Translations under genes and position numbers: made by a program | Shown here: positions 47,501-55,200 of the stretch, one piece after another | How positions within the stretch are numbered: position 1 is the first letter of the stretch | Layout of the letters: every line of letters starts with the position of its first letter | Assembly (NCBI RefSeq): GCF_003671495.1 | Contig: NZ_RCHN01000020.1 | Coordinates: forward strand, 1-64,000 | DNA length: 64,000 nt | Source: Ketobacter sp. | Lineage (GTDB): Bacteria; Pseudomonadota; Gammaproteobacteria; Pseudomonadales; Ketobacteraceae | Direction: 5' to 3' | Notes under the pieces: model-generated | Seen by the model: the letters and a program-made list of their open reading frames with translations, nothing else | Told to the model about the DNA's origin: nothing | Database searches by the model: none

Positions 47501-49129
47501 CCCTTCCGCCAGGCCAAGCTCCTCGCTCAACGCCGCCTGGGAATCCAGCTGAATGTTCTCCAGTCGTTGTTCCGGCTCCTCCAGCATACTGTTCAATGCC
47601 TGATTGAAATGCGCCATCAAGCGTGAAATGGTGGATTCATCAAACAGGTCGGTGTTGTATTCAACGTAGCCACTCAGATCGGTCTCGTTCTGTGCAACAC
47701 TTACAATCATGTCAAACTTGGAATCCGCCTCCTCCAGCTTCACCGGTTCCATGGAGAGATTGGTCATGCTGCGGAACGCATCCAGCGTGGCGGCTTCATC
47801 GCGGCCAGCCTGTACCGATCCGGAAAAATTCTGCAGCTGGAATCCGACTTGTGCCAACGGGGGATAACTTGGATTGCGAGGTACATCCAGGTGATCAATG
47901 ATAAGTTGCGCAGGGGTTTCCTGATGGGACAACACATCCATCAGTCGTTGTTTGACGTTGTCGAGATGGTGCTTCCAGGTGGGGTTGCCCTTCAGGTCCG
48001 CCCGCACCAGTACACCATTAACAAAAAACCCGATCAGGTTTTCCACTTCCTGCAGATGGCGGCCGGCGGTGGGCATTCCGATGCAAAAATCCGTTTGCCG
48101 GGCATGACGGGACAGCACCATCTGCAACGCAGCCATCAGTGCCATAAACACGGTATGGCCCTGTTCCTGAGCCGTTTTGATCACTGCTGTGGCGATGACA
48201 GGGGGAATGGAAAAGTGATAGCGGGCTCCATTACTGCTTTGGATAATGGGGCGCGGCCGATCCGTGGGTAAGGCCAACAATGCAGGTACACCCCGGAGTT
48301 GGGACTTCCAGAAGGCGAGTTCCTGCTCCAGTTTGTCACCGGTCAATCGCTGCCGCTGCCAGGCGGCGTAATCCAGAAACTGCACGGGCAATTCCGGCAA
48401 AGGGGACGGCGCGCCCTGCACAAAGGCGGCATACAGCATGGCAATTTCACGCACCAACAGGTTCTGTGACAAACCGTCGGAGATAATGTGGTGCAGACAC
48501 ACGACCAACAGATCATGGGCCTCAACCAACTCGCTGCCACCCCGAACCTGAACCAGGTCGAACCGATACAATGGTCCTGCCGCCAGATCGAAAGGTTGCA
48601 AGGCGTAGTGTTCCACCGCCGCCTTGATCTCCGCGTCATAGTGGTCGTGCTCAGTGATCACCAGGTCGTGCACTGGCAGTTGAAACGCGCCAGGCTGATG
48701 AATATGGGCATAGGGCTCGCCGCTGTCATTTTCCCTTACCACCAGACGCAGTACTTCGTGCCGTTCAATCACGGTGGTAATGGCCCGTTCCAGAATGGCC
48801 ACATCCAGGCCACCGAAAAACTTGAACGCCATGGGCAGGTTGTAAGCAATACTGCCTGGGCTCATTTGATCCAGCGTCCACAACGCCGCCTGGGTATAGG
48901 AAAGCGCCAGCTCACCACTGCGCTCAATCACCGGAATGGAGGTGGAAGCCTGGACCGGGGCCGCTGCTTCGCGCAGGAAATCCATGATCTCCTGTTTGGC
49001 TTCGCCAAGCTGCTGCTTGATCTCCGGCGTCACCGCCCCTTTGGGCGCTTTAATCTTCAGCTTGTCGTCCACCAGCGAAATCTGGATATTGGCTTTGCGC
49101 AAACTGGTCAGCAGATCAAGCACGTTCAT
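32561..49129 (-). CDS. NRPS A: four modules with terminal thioesterase
   Basis: A 5522-residue nonribosomal peptide synthetase. Approximate order: TubC-type docking domain (1-55); C (HHIISDG at 214); second C-like domain (HHIILDG at 681); A (FDLTQKN at 1184); PCP (Ser near 1532); C (HHIITDG, 1718); A (2242); PCP (2591); C (HHVVTDG, 2787); A (3314); PCP (3675); C (HHIISDG, 3878); second C-like domain (HHAILDG, 4342); A (SSDISVWQ, 4849); PCP (5211); thioesterase (GQSIGG at 5339, Asp in MLDTYSP, His in GGHESMM). My binding-pocket readings are DLKSFGSDVK, DLKSFGSDIK, DLKSFGSDIK and DIWVMTADDK. There are no epimerase or methyltransferase domains. It should finish and release the peptide. The start has AGGAAAAG upstream and four imperfect repeats before that. 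Confidence 0.96.
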   Translation of the reverse strand: MNVLDLLTSLRKANIQISLVDDKLKIKAPKGAVTPEIKQQLGEAKQEIMDFLREAAAPVQASTSIPVIERSGELALSYTQAALWTLDQMSPGSIAYNLPMAFKFFGGLDVAILERAITTVIERHEVLRLVVRENDSGEPYAHIHQPGAFQLPVHDLVITEHDHYDAEIKAAVEHYALQPFDLAAGPLYRFDLVQVRGGSELVEAHDLLVVCLHHIISDGLSQNLLVREIAMLYAAFVQGAPSPLPELPVQFLDYAAWQRQRLTGDKLEQELAFWKSQLRGVPALLALPTDRPRPIIQSSNGARYHFSIPPVIATAVIKTAQEQGHTVFMALMAALQMVLSRHARQTDFCIGMPTAGRHLQEVENLIGFFVNGVLVRADLKGNPTWKHHLDNVKQRLMDVLSHQETPAQLIIDHLDVPRNPSYPPLAQVGFQLQNFSGSVQAGRDEAATLDAFRSMTNLSMEPVKLEEADSKFDMIVSVAQNETDLSGYVEYNTDLFDESTISRLMAHFNQALNSMLEEPEQRLENIQLDSQAALSEELGLAEGEQLCRLTTTQMAFVQDIELRPETRQYAVGFRYAIPKPVDHALLQRAINHVIQSHGALRARFVRCDLPWADSAYQVFRTHHSVELELIDLGGRDDADAFVARHFDQWCYRAHDIFANELIRFQLMVSGDQSWLLLSCHHIILDGMSGMAMLRKIIQSYEAGLPPQQAQTLPAYDDCFADYVERHHAAVDQASAVKFWQEKSATTAPLVFSKPGTWPSKRDYQILTLPIDDTLLASINAYCRKQKTHPSTLYRLVAALMIQEYCRPESDFVLWDIQSGRSAAEEGGIGVFYQQVPYIIPRDLLAASRNAGEFFSQQRQYRREIKDFTFLSLARLNQLFPAGSLSFQYNYFNFLEPVSIDGVASLPYTFSSHVDNTVQVFVKDYGASLEFELWFDGAVFVPLEFLQRMEQVTRQLVSDPATQFAHLQFDLAAERRQLAQWNDNAEPLTHSTILTWYQDAVTRYPQQIALIYDELSLTYSDLDAVVNQWANLLMEQGVVPRDRVGIFLGRSQWSVIAVLAVLKTGATYIPIESSYPCERVEYILSDSQARLLITERCLEQKLQNFKGVRLTLEEVNASLHTFAAEFTLPEIKAEDPIYAIYTSGSTGKPKGALVAHGGEVNLQRWYTSLCDFGADDRTLIISAFGFDLTQKNLFAPLLCGGAVVIPAMEEFDAGVVAAEIQRHGITHINCAPSALYSIVEDCDPQRARQLQTLRWVFLGGEPIRLSALHQWLQYADTVAQVVNSYGPTECTDVVSFHVLQNIASENQLIPIGKPICNTDLFVLDENLLPAPLGTVGEICIGGAGVGLGYIGRDDLNAEVFVRPPLADGSAYQGLLYRTGDLGRFGPDGNIEYLGRKDFQVKVRGLRIELGEVEAAIKSLPQIEDAVVLVKEDALVGYGLNAAGTLPADWQAQLRSRLPDYMVPAQLVVLAQWPLTPNGKIDRKALPEPATQGMATEFVAPRNDLENSIATIWAQVLKLDRVSVEDSFFDLGGHSLLANQIVSRIRKLYDIELPIRDLMLFPTVAQLSGRVLKAQKSEQLGQIVAVSRQQRIPLSASQQRLWLLDRIDAGNPAYHVPSVVTVRGAIQVKLIQAAFRAVVNRNEGLRTIFAEDEQGPYQQFLSESDWQLTFIDGRNLDESALKQQVSLQVLTPFQLDQGPLFRGAIIQRAENEHLLVVVLHHIITDGWSNALLVRQLGEVYVRLLSGGATELPAPSLHYADYAVWQQEYLAHTLDTKMAFWQQSLADVATLELPLDYKRPPVQTFAGASIQFTLGATVSAAMNALCNRFQMTPFMVLLAAYGALLQRYSGQERFAVGTPVAGRERPELEDVVGFFVNTVAVPLAPESSQSFSQLLEQVKQTALSCFEHQDIPFEQIVEELNPVRDMSRSPIFQVMLAYQDIPLGDSAIAAGQLGTLSLEPYALELNTAKFEQTLTLWPGTEGLCGTLNYNTDLFSASSAQQFVDHLQRFCEQAFQHPERPLHRLEVLSAAERQQQLHEWNQTQFNYTADRIENLFTQAAGKASECIAVSQGDQVLTYAELALCSDAVAATLRRQGVERNAFVGVVSDRNLHLMSVILGVMKAGAVYVPVDGAYPEQRIRYICEQSGIRTLLSLPHLSENLPAEMDVLDVTDLPQWLAEAPDTQSTESVQFQDDDLIYVIYTSGSTGNPKGTGAYHRSEANLLAWYTGAFQMNANDRVLLLSAIGFDLTQKNLFAPLLCGARLVIPEFQEYDPQKIIEVIEREEITWINCAPSAFYPLVDAAGDWQRLASLRYVFLGGEPINLSRISPWLQQTTCQLINSYGPTECADIAAWHAIDLTQDSGKSAIPIGKPNYNVQLYVLGEHQELLPRGAIGELCIGGDGVGPGYLNQAQLTASVFIDNPFQPGSKLYRTGDRVRYQPDGAVVYLGRRDHQIKLRGYRIEAGEIQALANRHEDVKESLADVIRNPSGVDQLVVWVVSQRPEAEYPALISELKPLARRHLPSFMLPDAWVVLPAFTLTANGKIDRKALPQPSWTSAMDRYVAPRNEQELALAEIWAQVLRLDQVGVHDNFFELGGHSLLATQVAARVRTRLGVTLPIRDLMSHPTVAELALRLSAHLRSVDEPDLVPVARDQRLPLSFAQQRLWLLDKIDAESLAYTVPSIIRIRGALKPSILEAALSEVLNRHEGLRTHFGEDEEGPYQKILEPQHWPLPVVDVEREAGSTEEQALLTECKRLLAIELMTPFDLSRGPLFRTRLFRLGADDHVFMVAIHHVVTDGWSMNLLIEDLAQAYLQLDLHGAVMLDRLPIQYADFAQWQRQRLDQAQQQRLLEYWKQQLHGVEPLNLPLDFQRPAVQSYNGKTVRFSIGKPVRDALYRQAVNDNTSLFVSLLSGLFILLRQYSGQNDFCIGTPVAGRERAELEKVVGFFVNTLAIRADVSARETFTQVLQQVKQSVLDGLAHQEMPFEQIVDEVDPARDMSRTPVFQVMLAYQNLPQEQAALSGADRLGDIALEPFDPGVDSSKYELTMTLWESSDGLGGSLQYNSDLFLPATIERMVDHYTALLECVACNPDLPIHQLEFLSAEEREQQLIEWNLTAHDYDRELTLDRALTSVLLQHRERIAVRCGDDTLTYGQLDELSNKVAAALQAQGIKAGDKVAFCLDRNLHLLTVLVGIIKAGATYVPLDASYPKQRLAYILEHADARLVLTQQHLLSALPETTPILVWETLLAAMETLSEMVTPVQVSPEQLLYVIFTSGSTGNPKGTGAYHRSEMNLLNWYRGEFNMVAEDRVLLMSAVGFDLTQKNLFAPLLQGAELVIPHFNEFDAHKLNGIIARHGVTWLNCAPSAFYALQDEPADWPQLASLRLLFLGGEPINVPRLADWLQHSRCQLINSYGPTECADIAAWYPVDVKRDYHAAALPIGRPNYNVQLYVLGDQQELLPTGAIGELYIAGDGVGPGYINNPEQTQAAFLANVYAPSGAADNVADNPSGKPSENATKFYRTGDRVRYRADGNVEYLGRRDHQIKLRGYRIEAGEIQSVLNHVDAVKDSLVDVLKETSGQQRLVAWVVVTDTQADWEPVLKQACLDRLPAFMVPDAWVMLERFPLTPNGKVDRKALPEPQLQSEKEHVAPATEQEATLCKLWEGVLGVQPVGVTDNFFQLGGQSLLATRLVSRMSRTLGMTIPVRKLFEHPTIRSLLRQLEQQPNAQSQMPVTRRPEPERAPLSFGQQRLWFFEQMNPGTQANNMPVAVRIKGHLDDGVLEKAFAELIRRHESLRTCFDTDESGNPIQQIQQKVPFVLQRSDLSALGDETKAAQLNALITENSRTPISLLQAPLLRAHFIRTHCIPNHADSTASESSEQMLLLCMHHIISDGASQVVLFRELMTLYLAFISGQPSPLPELTIHYPDFAYWQRQRLDDQSMAQQLQYWKQQLQGVPALLDLPLDKPRPKVQTAHGATVNATLPEPLTQNLLALCEQAGVTPFMATLLAWQVVLYRFSGQPDIVVGVPTLGRNSPELEGIIGFFIQSLVLRARFDRNPLLSQALGVTKETVLEGFSNGDVPVDKIVEHLGIARNPSYSPLVQVAFQLLDSAGFNTAQLAEQARIGDMEVEILGSETASAKFDLTLNLTLDGDQLNASLEYNTDLFVESTAQALLSGFENVCSQLVEAPDTPVAAVDLLASQQLLQALDLDSATAESVQPLSAMQYDMFMDNLVNPDSLQSSHGWNIHIHRRLDVELWQRALRTIVEQQPMLRARFVASQKASLDMGYLVIDKQTTPQVQLIDKSDVEFSDAELAQLINRLVYKPYHLQRDPLVSYYVVKLGPEHFVVVTAAHHAILDGASLNVLWSQWTQAYERLAQQDSYSLSAVPYADFVAVDRHVMDTAPVLQFWQEKLATVEPLAFTVPSPVPAASHFVTRELYLEDSHWDAVKGFCRSRRITPALYFKCLFGFVVQQYCRADTDFSIQETMGGRIKGHHEALGCYIQEIPFVFNKGALSSDQRFVDLLEYARQFQKSIKDFRLISIGKQLQLSPKGRIGFMYNFYQFLGQTEFLGESFSPEGTPSDPANNVQFVVTEVAGRLKLNLFYHRHLFADLGMLQRIRALSHQVLAQADVTLAELNLVTEPGERLRLLESWNDTRRDYDLSLCVHQKFEVQVQRTPGALAITDDQGALTYLELNQRANQLAHYLMEHGVRENHLVGLCAERSCDFLVGILGILKAGGAYVPMDPKYPDDRIDYMIQNSDVGVLITQQHLLPKSDSAPSTLHRVCLDRDWPQIASGSMNNPNLPLGPRNRAYMIYTSGSTGLPKGAIVRHDGAINHIEAECEVLGFADAFSFLQTAPASSDISVWQFVGPITRGGQVVVLDDVTHSRKLFQKVQQHQVDVVELVPVALQLLMEYVRQLPQSERELPSLRWMMATGEAVSVELVNDWLELFPNIPVVNAYGPTEAADDVIQCSIRQPLPATQKSVPIGRPLGNLRVYILDPLLRLVPPGVPGEICIGGIGVGEGYWRNPDKTAAAFVADPYCGQAGAKMYRTGDLGRWLADGTVEYLDRVDNQVKVRGFRIELGEVEAALSALPGVRENVVIVRDDLPGGKALAAYVVAGQGVADQGGHSGPNLDPQRLRAQLRESLPDFMVPAAITVMDALPLTPAGKIDRKALPRPVAIQLGGAEYVAPRNDVESALVTIWESFMPVERIGVTDNFFELGGHSLVGVRIMAKVNKTFGLQLQVAALLTTQTIEKLAQLIQGGQGTDDLLVPIEVSDRPPLFMIHPIGGDVLCYADLARALRNQYSVYGLRAQGLDGTQPPLGSLAEMTERYVGLILNTQPQGPYSLLGQSIGGIFAWAVAARLEALGHQVADVVMLDTYSPQHLRGTRDSGAALLGKALGVPLANPDEVGTAKSSEETEAYLTRIHDLSVQAGVLPAEMSRAQFAALYAVVLQNHTIASQYEVEKIAARVHHFTASANVSGGHSGATWQGLLPEPVSHEVDGGHESMMQGALAVTLAESILDRLHLDNNNNE

Positions 49130-49142
49130 ATAGCGAAACTTT

Positions 49143-49224
49143 TCCTATAATGGGACATTCTAGTCCTGTAATAAAACATTCTGGTCCTGTAATCGGTCAT
49201 TGGACCTGTAGGAGGACATTCTTG
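49143..49224. repeat. Four imperfect ~21-bp tandem repeats between the two NRPS genes
   Basis: Units start at 49143, 49164, 49185 and 49204 with lengths 21, 21, 19 and 21. The shared core is TCCTGTAAT followed by ACATTCT or a close variant. They fill most of the 148-base gap and end 14 bases before the NRPS A start codon. On the mRNA strand each unit gives an ACAGGA or similar sequence, the last of which (TATAGGA) acts as the ribosome-binding region. Confidence 0.85.
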
Positions 49225-49277
49225 TAATGTGGTTGCGTTGTACTGTGTTGAGGCCAGACCTCTAATTCGAATCCTGC

Positions 49278-52200
49278 TTAAATCTCAAGTTCTTCGAAGT
49301 CATCACCAGCATCATCGCCCTGTTCTTCTGCTCCCCGCACCCACAGAGCATTCTCCACGTAACTGGCCATCCCTTCGATGGATGCAATTTCCATCAGGCG
49401 CCGCATGGAAAACTCAATCTGGTATTGCTCCTTCACCCGTGACACGATCTGTACGGCCAACAGGGAGTGACCACCCACATCGAAAAAGTTGTCCACCACA
49501 CTGATCTGTTCCACCTTGAGTACCGTTTGCCAGATGGCGGCAATCTGTTCCTCATACTCGGTGCGCGGTGCCACATATTCCCGCGCCACCCAGAAGTCAT
49601 CAGGCATGGGTAGACTGCGTTTGTCCACCTTGCCATTACGGGTCAGCGGTATCCGTTGCAGCGGGATGAACAGCGCCGGCACCATGTATTCCGGCAGCTG
49701 GTTACGCAACTGCATCCGCAACGCATCCTGATCACCGGTGCTGTCAGAATCCGCTTCAGGCACGGCCACATACGCCACCAGGCAATCGTCACCACGGGGG
49801 TCTTTTCCGGCCACCACGGTAGCCGCTGCGTTTCCACCCAATACCCGGACTATGGCGCTTTCCACTTCCTCCGGTTCAACCCGGAAGCCGCGTATTTTGA
49901 TTTGTTGGTCCAGGCGGCCGAGGAACTCCACCATCCCATCAGCGCGGTATCGACCTTTGTCACCGGTGTGATAGATCCGATCATCGGCCGCAGCGGAATG
50001 TGGATTCAATGCAAATACCGAATCATCGGAATTCAGGTAACCCTGGCTCAAGTACGGCGTACGCACTGCAATTTCACCCACCTGCCCCGGAGCACAGAGC
50101 GCTCCGGAGGGATCGAGCAGCAGGATATCCACGCCCTCGATGCCCCTGCCCACCGGCATAAACTCCGGCAGGGAATCAACCTCCCCGATCACGTCGAACG
50201 TCGCCATCACCTGGGGCGTCTCGGTGGCACCATAGAACGCGGCGATGCGCGCGTCCGGGGCCAGTTCGGTGAGCTGGGCCACCACTTTGCGTGGCAGTCG
50301 ATCACCGCCAATACCCAACAGGCGAAGCCGGTCCAATTGTGCATCAGCCGGTGCCGTATCCAGTAGCATGCGCGCCATGGAGGGGGTAAGGTGACTGACG
50401 CTTATCTGGTTTTCGGCATACCATTGGAACAAAGCTTCCGGATTCAGCATCCAGTCGGCAGCGGGAATCACAATGCTGGCCCCAATGGCCAGCGGCACAA
50501 AAATATCCCGCAACAGTGGATCGTGGGCCAGGCCGGACATCATGCTGATGCGGTCTTCTGCAGAAATCTGGTAGGCGTTCCAGTACCATTCAACGAAGTG
50601 TGCCAGAGGCTGAAAATCCGCCTTGATCCCTTTGGGTTTGCCGGTGGAACCGGAGGTGAACGCCACATAGGCGAGCCCATGGGGATCATGTCGTTCCACA
50701 AACGGATCACCACCGCTCTCCTGTTGCAGATCGGCCAATGTAACCGAAACAGCGCCCGGTTCACTTCCCAGCGCGCTCTGCAACCCGGATACATCCGTGG
50801 CCTGGGCAGTGGCATCCAACAGCAACGCAGGCCGGGCTTCCGTCAGGATGCGATGCAGGCGCTCCGCCGGGTATCCGGAATCCAGGATATTAAAGGCGGC
50901 TCCGGCCCGCAGTATGCCCAGTAATGCAATAATCAGATCCGGGGAACGGGTGGCCAATACCGACACCAGATCGCCTGCCTGAATGCCGCGGGCAACCAGG
51001 GCCTGGGCCAAGCATCGGCTTTGCTGCTCCAGCTCACCGAAGGTGATGGTACCGCTCTGACAGCGTACTGCCACCCTGTCAGCGTCCTCGCGGGCGTGTC
51101 GCAGGAACAGATCCAGCGGACTGGAGCAGGACGGTTTGGGCAGGGCTACGGTCAGATCCGGCATCCAGTCTACAGCCGCGGTATCCACCAGTTTAATGGC
51201 CGCCAGTGCCTGGTCGGCGCGGTCGTTGAGGCTCCCCAGCACCTGGGCGAGATGATTCAGCAGGCCCTGTGCGGTATCGGGCCGATACAGGTCCGTGTTG
51301 TACACCATCACCAGATCCAGGCTGCCATCGCCCTCTTCGCTCACATACAGGTTGAAATCATACTTGGCATGACTGTGGTTATCTTCCTGCAGCAAGGGCT
51401 CAATGTTGAGATCAAAGCGGCCATCTGCCTGGGGCGGCAGGTTGAGCAGATTGATAAAGACCTGGAAAAACGGAGTGCGGGAGGAATCCCGCGGCGGCCG
51501 CAGTGCTTCCACCAGCTTCTCGAAGGGCAGCGCCTGATGGGCATAAGCGCCCAGAGTGACTTCCCGCACCTGCCGCACCAGCTCCCGCACCGTGAGCTCC
51601 GGATGAACCTCGGTAGACAACACGACGGTGTTGATGAAAAAACCCACCAACTGTTCGGTCTCGATGGAATCGCGACCGGCGATGGGCGTACCCACGTTGA
51701 TTCGCTCCTGGCCGGTGTATTTCTGCAGCAGCAACTGATAGGCCGCGACCAGCACCATGAACAGGGTGGCTCCCTCCTCCTGCGCCAGCGTGTTGAGTTG
51801 CCGCACCACGGCCGGGGCAACGTGCGCTTTGACCACCGCGCCGTTGCTGGTCATCACCGCAGGCCGGGGAAAATCGGACTGCAGCTGCAGCACCTGGCCA
51901 TCGTTATCCAGTTGGTCGCGCCAGTATTGAACGTGCTCCTGGAGGGTTTCCCCACTGAGCCATTTGCGCTGCCAGGCCGCTACGTCCACATATTGAATGG
52001 TCAACTCGGGCAGACGGGCTTGCCGCTGTTCAATCGCTGCCTGGTACAGCTCCATCAGCTCGGCGGTCATCACATTCAAGGACCATCCGTCAGAGACGAT
52101 ATGATGCACCGCGCCCACAAAGGCATGCTGTGGGGCGGACACACTGTCATCCAATCGCACCAACACACCCCGCAGCAAACGATCAGACTGCAGGTTGAAG

Positions 52201-55200
52201 CCGCGGTCCATCTGTTCATGAATAAGTTGTTGCAATGCTGCTTCCCGGGCAATAGGTTCTTCCGCTGACAGGTCGCGGTATTCCAGATCCCAGTATTCCT
52301 GACCCTGATCTGCCGCCGCAGCATGGATCACCGCCACCGGCTCTCCGTCAATGACCTTGAAGTTGGTGCGCAGGGTTTCATGGCGAACAATGATCTGGTT
52401 AAAACTGTGTTTAAAAGCCTCTACATCCAGATCACCGTGAATGCGCAGCGCCACCGGCATGTTGTAGGCGGCGGTGCCCGGGTCCAATTGATCCAGCAAC
52501 CAAAGTTGCTGCTGCACAAAGGACAGGGGCAGATGCCCGCTGCGATCAATGACCTCCACCGGTGGCAGCGCGGTCGCCTGGTTAGACAAGGCCAGCTCCA
52601 CCTGTTGCCCAATATTGCGGATGGTCGGCGCCTCAAACAACGCCCGCAATGGAACGTTCACCGCGAACTCGCGGCGCAGGCGCGACATCACCTGGGTTGC
52701 CAGCAAGGACTGGCCACCCACCGCAAAAAAATCGTCATCGATGGAGAGCGCGTCCTGTTGCAATACCGCCTGCCAGATGGCCAGCACCCGGCGTTCAATA
52801 TCGGTTTGCGGTGCAACAATCTCCCGCTCGGCGGCGGCTTCCAAGAGCGGCGCCGGCAGTTGGTTCTTGGCCACTTTGCCATTCGGGGTCAGTGGCATCT
52901 GCGGCAACGTAACCACCGCCGCGGGAATCATGAACTCCGGTAAACGGGGCTGTAAATAGGCGCGAAAATCCGACTGGCTGTATTCCTGCTCGGACACCAC
53001 ATAGCCCACCAGGATTTTCTGCCCACTGCTGTCCTCACGCACCACCACGCAGCTGGCGCTGATGCCGTCCATCTGCCGCAGCAACATTTCAATCTCGCCG
53101 GGCTCAATACGAAAACCGCGGATTTTCACCTGGGCATCGATTCGACCCAGGTATTCGATTTCGCCGTTACTGAGATAGCGGGCCAGATCCCCTGTACGGT
53201 ACAGGTTTGACCCATCCTCCAGATACGGATTAGCAACGAACCTGTCTGCGGTTTGTTGCGGATTATTGAAGTAACCGGGGCCCACACTCTCGCCGCCGAT
53301 GCACAACTCACCGGGCACACCCTGGGGCACCAGTTGCAGTTGCTCGTCGACGATATAAAGCTTCACATTATCGATGGCCCGGCCGATGGGAATCGTACCC
53401 GCTTTGTAGTGATCCAGATTCTCCACCACATGGTAGGTGGCGATGTCGGCGCACTCGGTGGGGCCATAACTGTTGACCAGCTTACCGCTCCCCTGCCTGA
53501 TCCATGTCGCGACCCGATCAAAGTCGATGGGCTCTCCTCCCAGGAACACCCAACGCAGGGACTGCAAGTGAGTGAAGCCGGGGTCTTCCTCCAGCAACGG
53601 ATAAAAGGCGTTGGGTGCACAGTTAATCCAGGTCACGCGGTGCTCACCGGCATCCTGTAAAAGCTCATAAGGGTCATAGTGATGACTGCGGGGCATCACC
53701 AGGGCCGCACCGGATACCAGCGGAGCAAAGAAATTCTTCTGGGTCAGATCAAAGCCTACCGCGCTGATCAGCAACACCCGATCCCGGGGGCTCATGGCAA
53801 AATCCCGGCAATACCAGTTCAACAGGTTCACTTCAGCTCGGTGTCGGGCTCCGGTGCCCTTGGGCCGGCCGGTGGAACCGGAGGTGTAAATCACGTACAG
53901 CAAGGTGTCGGCGTTTCCTTGCGGGGGCAGGCGTTCAGCGCTCAAGGCATCCAGTTGTGTGGTGATGTCCCCAACCATTACCAGGGTGCTAACGCTGACC
54001 TCTTGCTCCGGCCGCAGGGCGTCATCTGCCAGCAACACTGAGACCGAAGAATCCTGCAACATGTAATCGATACGATCTGCCGGATAGGACGGGTCCAGTG
54101 GTAAATAGGTGGCACCGGCTTTCATCACCGCCAGGATCGACACCATCAGTTCCGGTGAGCGGGCCATCATAATGGCCACCACATCACCAGGCACCACACC
54201 CTTCTGTTGTAGATAACGGGCCAGCTGATTGGCACGTTGCTCCAACGCCAGGTAACTCAGCACCCTTTCGCCCTGAATCAGGGCCGGTGCGTCAGGCGTT
54301 TGGTCCACCTGCGCTTCGATCAGTTGATGAACCGTTACCGTTCGATCGTACTCAACGCTGGTGTCGTTCCAGCTGAACAATTGTTGAGCCTCGTCCGGAG
54401 TAATCAGGCTCACCGCGTCCAAACGGGTATCCGGGGTTTGCACCACGGATTCCAGCACTGTGATGTAATGCTGAATCAAGCGCTGAATAAATCCTTTATC
54501 AAACAACCCGGTGCGATAGACCACCTCTCCGGCGATGACCTCTCCCTGTTCCATCATGCTGAATTCCAGGTCAAACTTGGCCACTACCTGATGATTGGCG
54601 ATGGATTGCAACTCAATTCCGGGAATGCCTGCAGTGGTCTGTACGTCCACGTTCTGCAGGGAAAACAACACCTGGAACAACGGCGCATGCAGCATATCCC
54701 GCTCGGTCACCAGCTCATCCACCAGGCGCTCAAACGGAACATCCTGATGGGCGTAACTGTCCAGGGTTTTCTGCTGTACCTGGGCCAGCAACTGGGTGAA
54801 GGTCATATCCGACGCCAGCTCGCCACGCACCACCAGGGTGTTAACGAAAAACCCGATCAACGGTTCGATGTCTTCGAAGTTACGATTGGCAATGGGGCTG
54901 CCCACCGCGATGTCCTGTTGGCCGGAGTATTTCGACAGCAGCACCATATAGGCAGCCAGTGTGGCCATGTAAAGACTGACACCCTGACGTTTGCACAACG
55001 CATTCAGTTTGGCACTCAGGTTGGCGTCCAGTTCAAAGCTGAGCACGTTGCCGGCAAAACCGGTGTCGGCAGTGCGCGGATAGTTGGTGGGCAGGTTCAA
55101 TACTTCCACACCCGCCAGCGCCTGCCGCCAATAGCTCAGCTGACGCTCCAGCTCAGCACCGGATAACCACTGCCGCTGCCACTGGGCAAAATCCCGGTAC

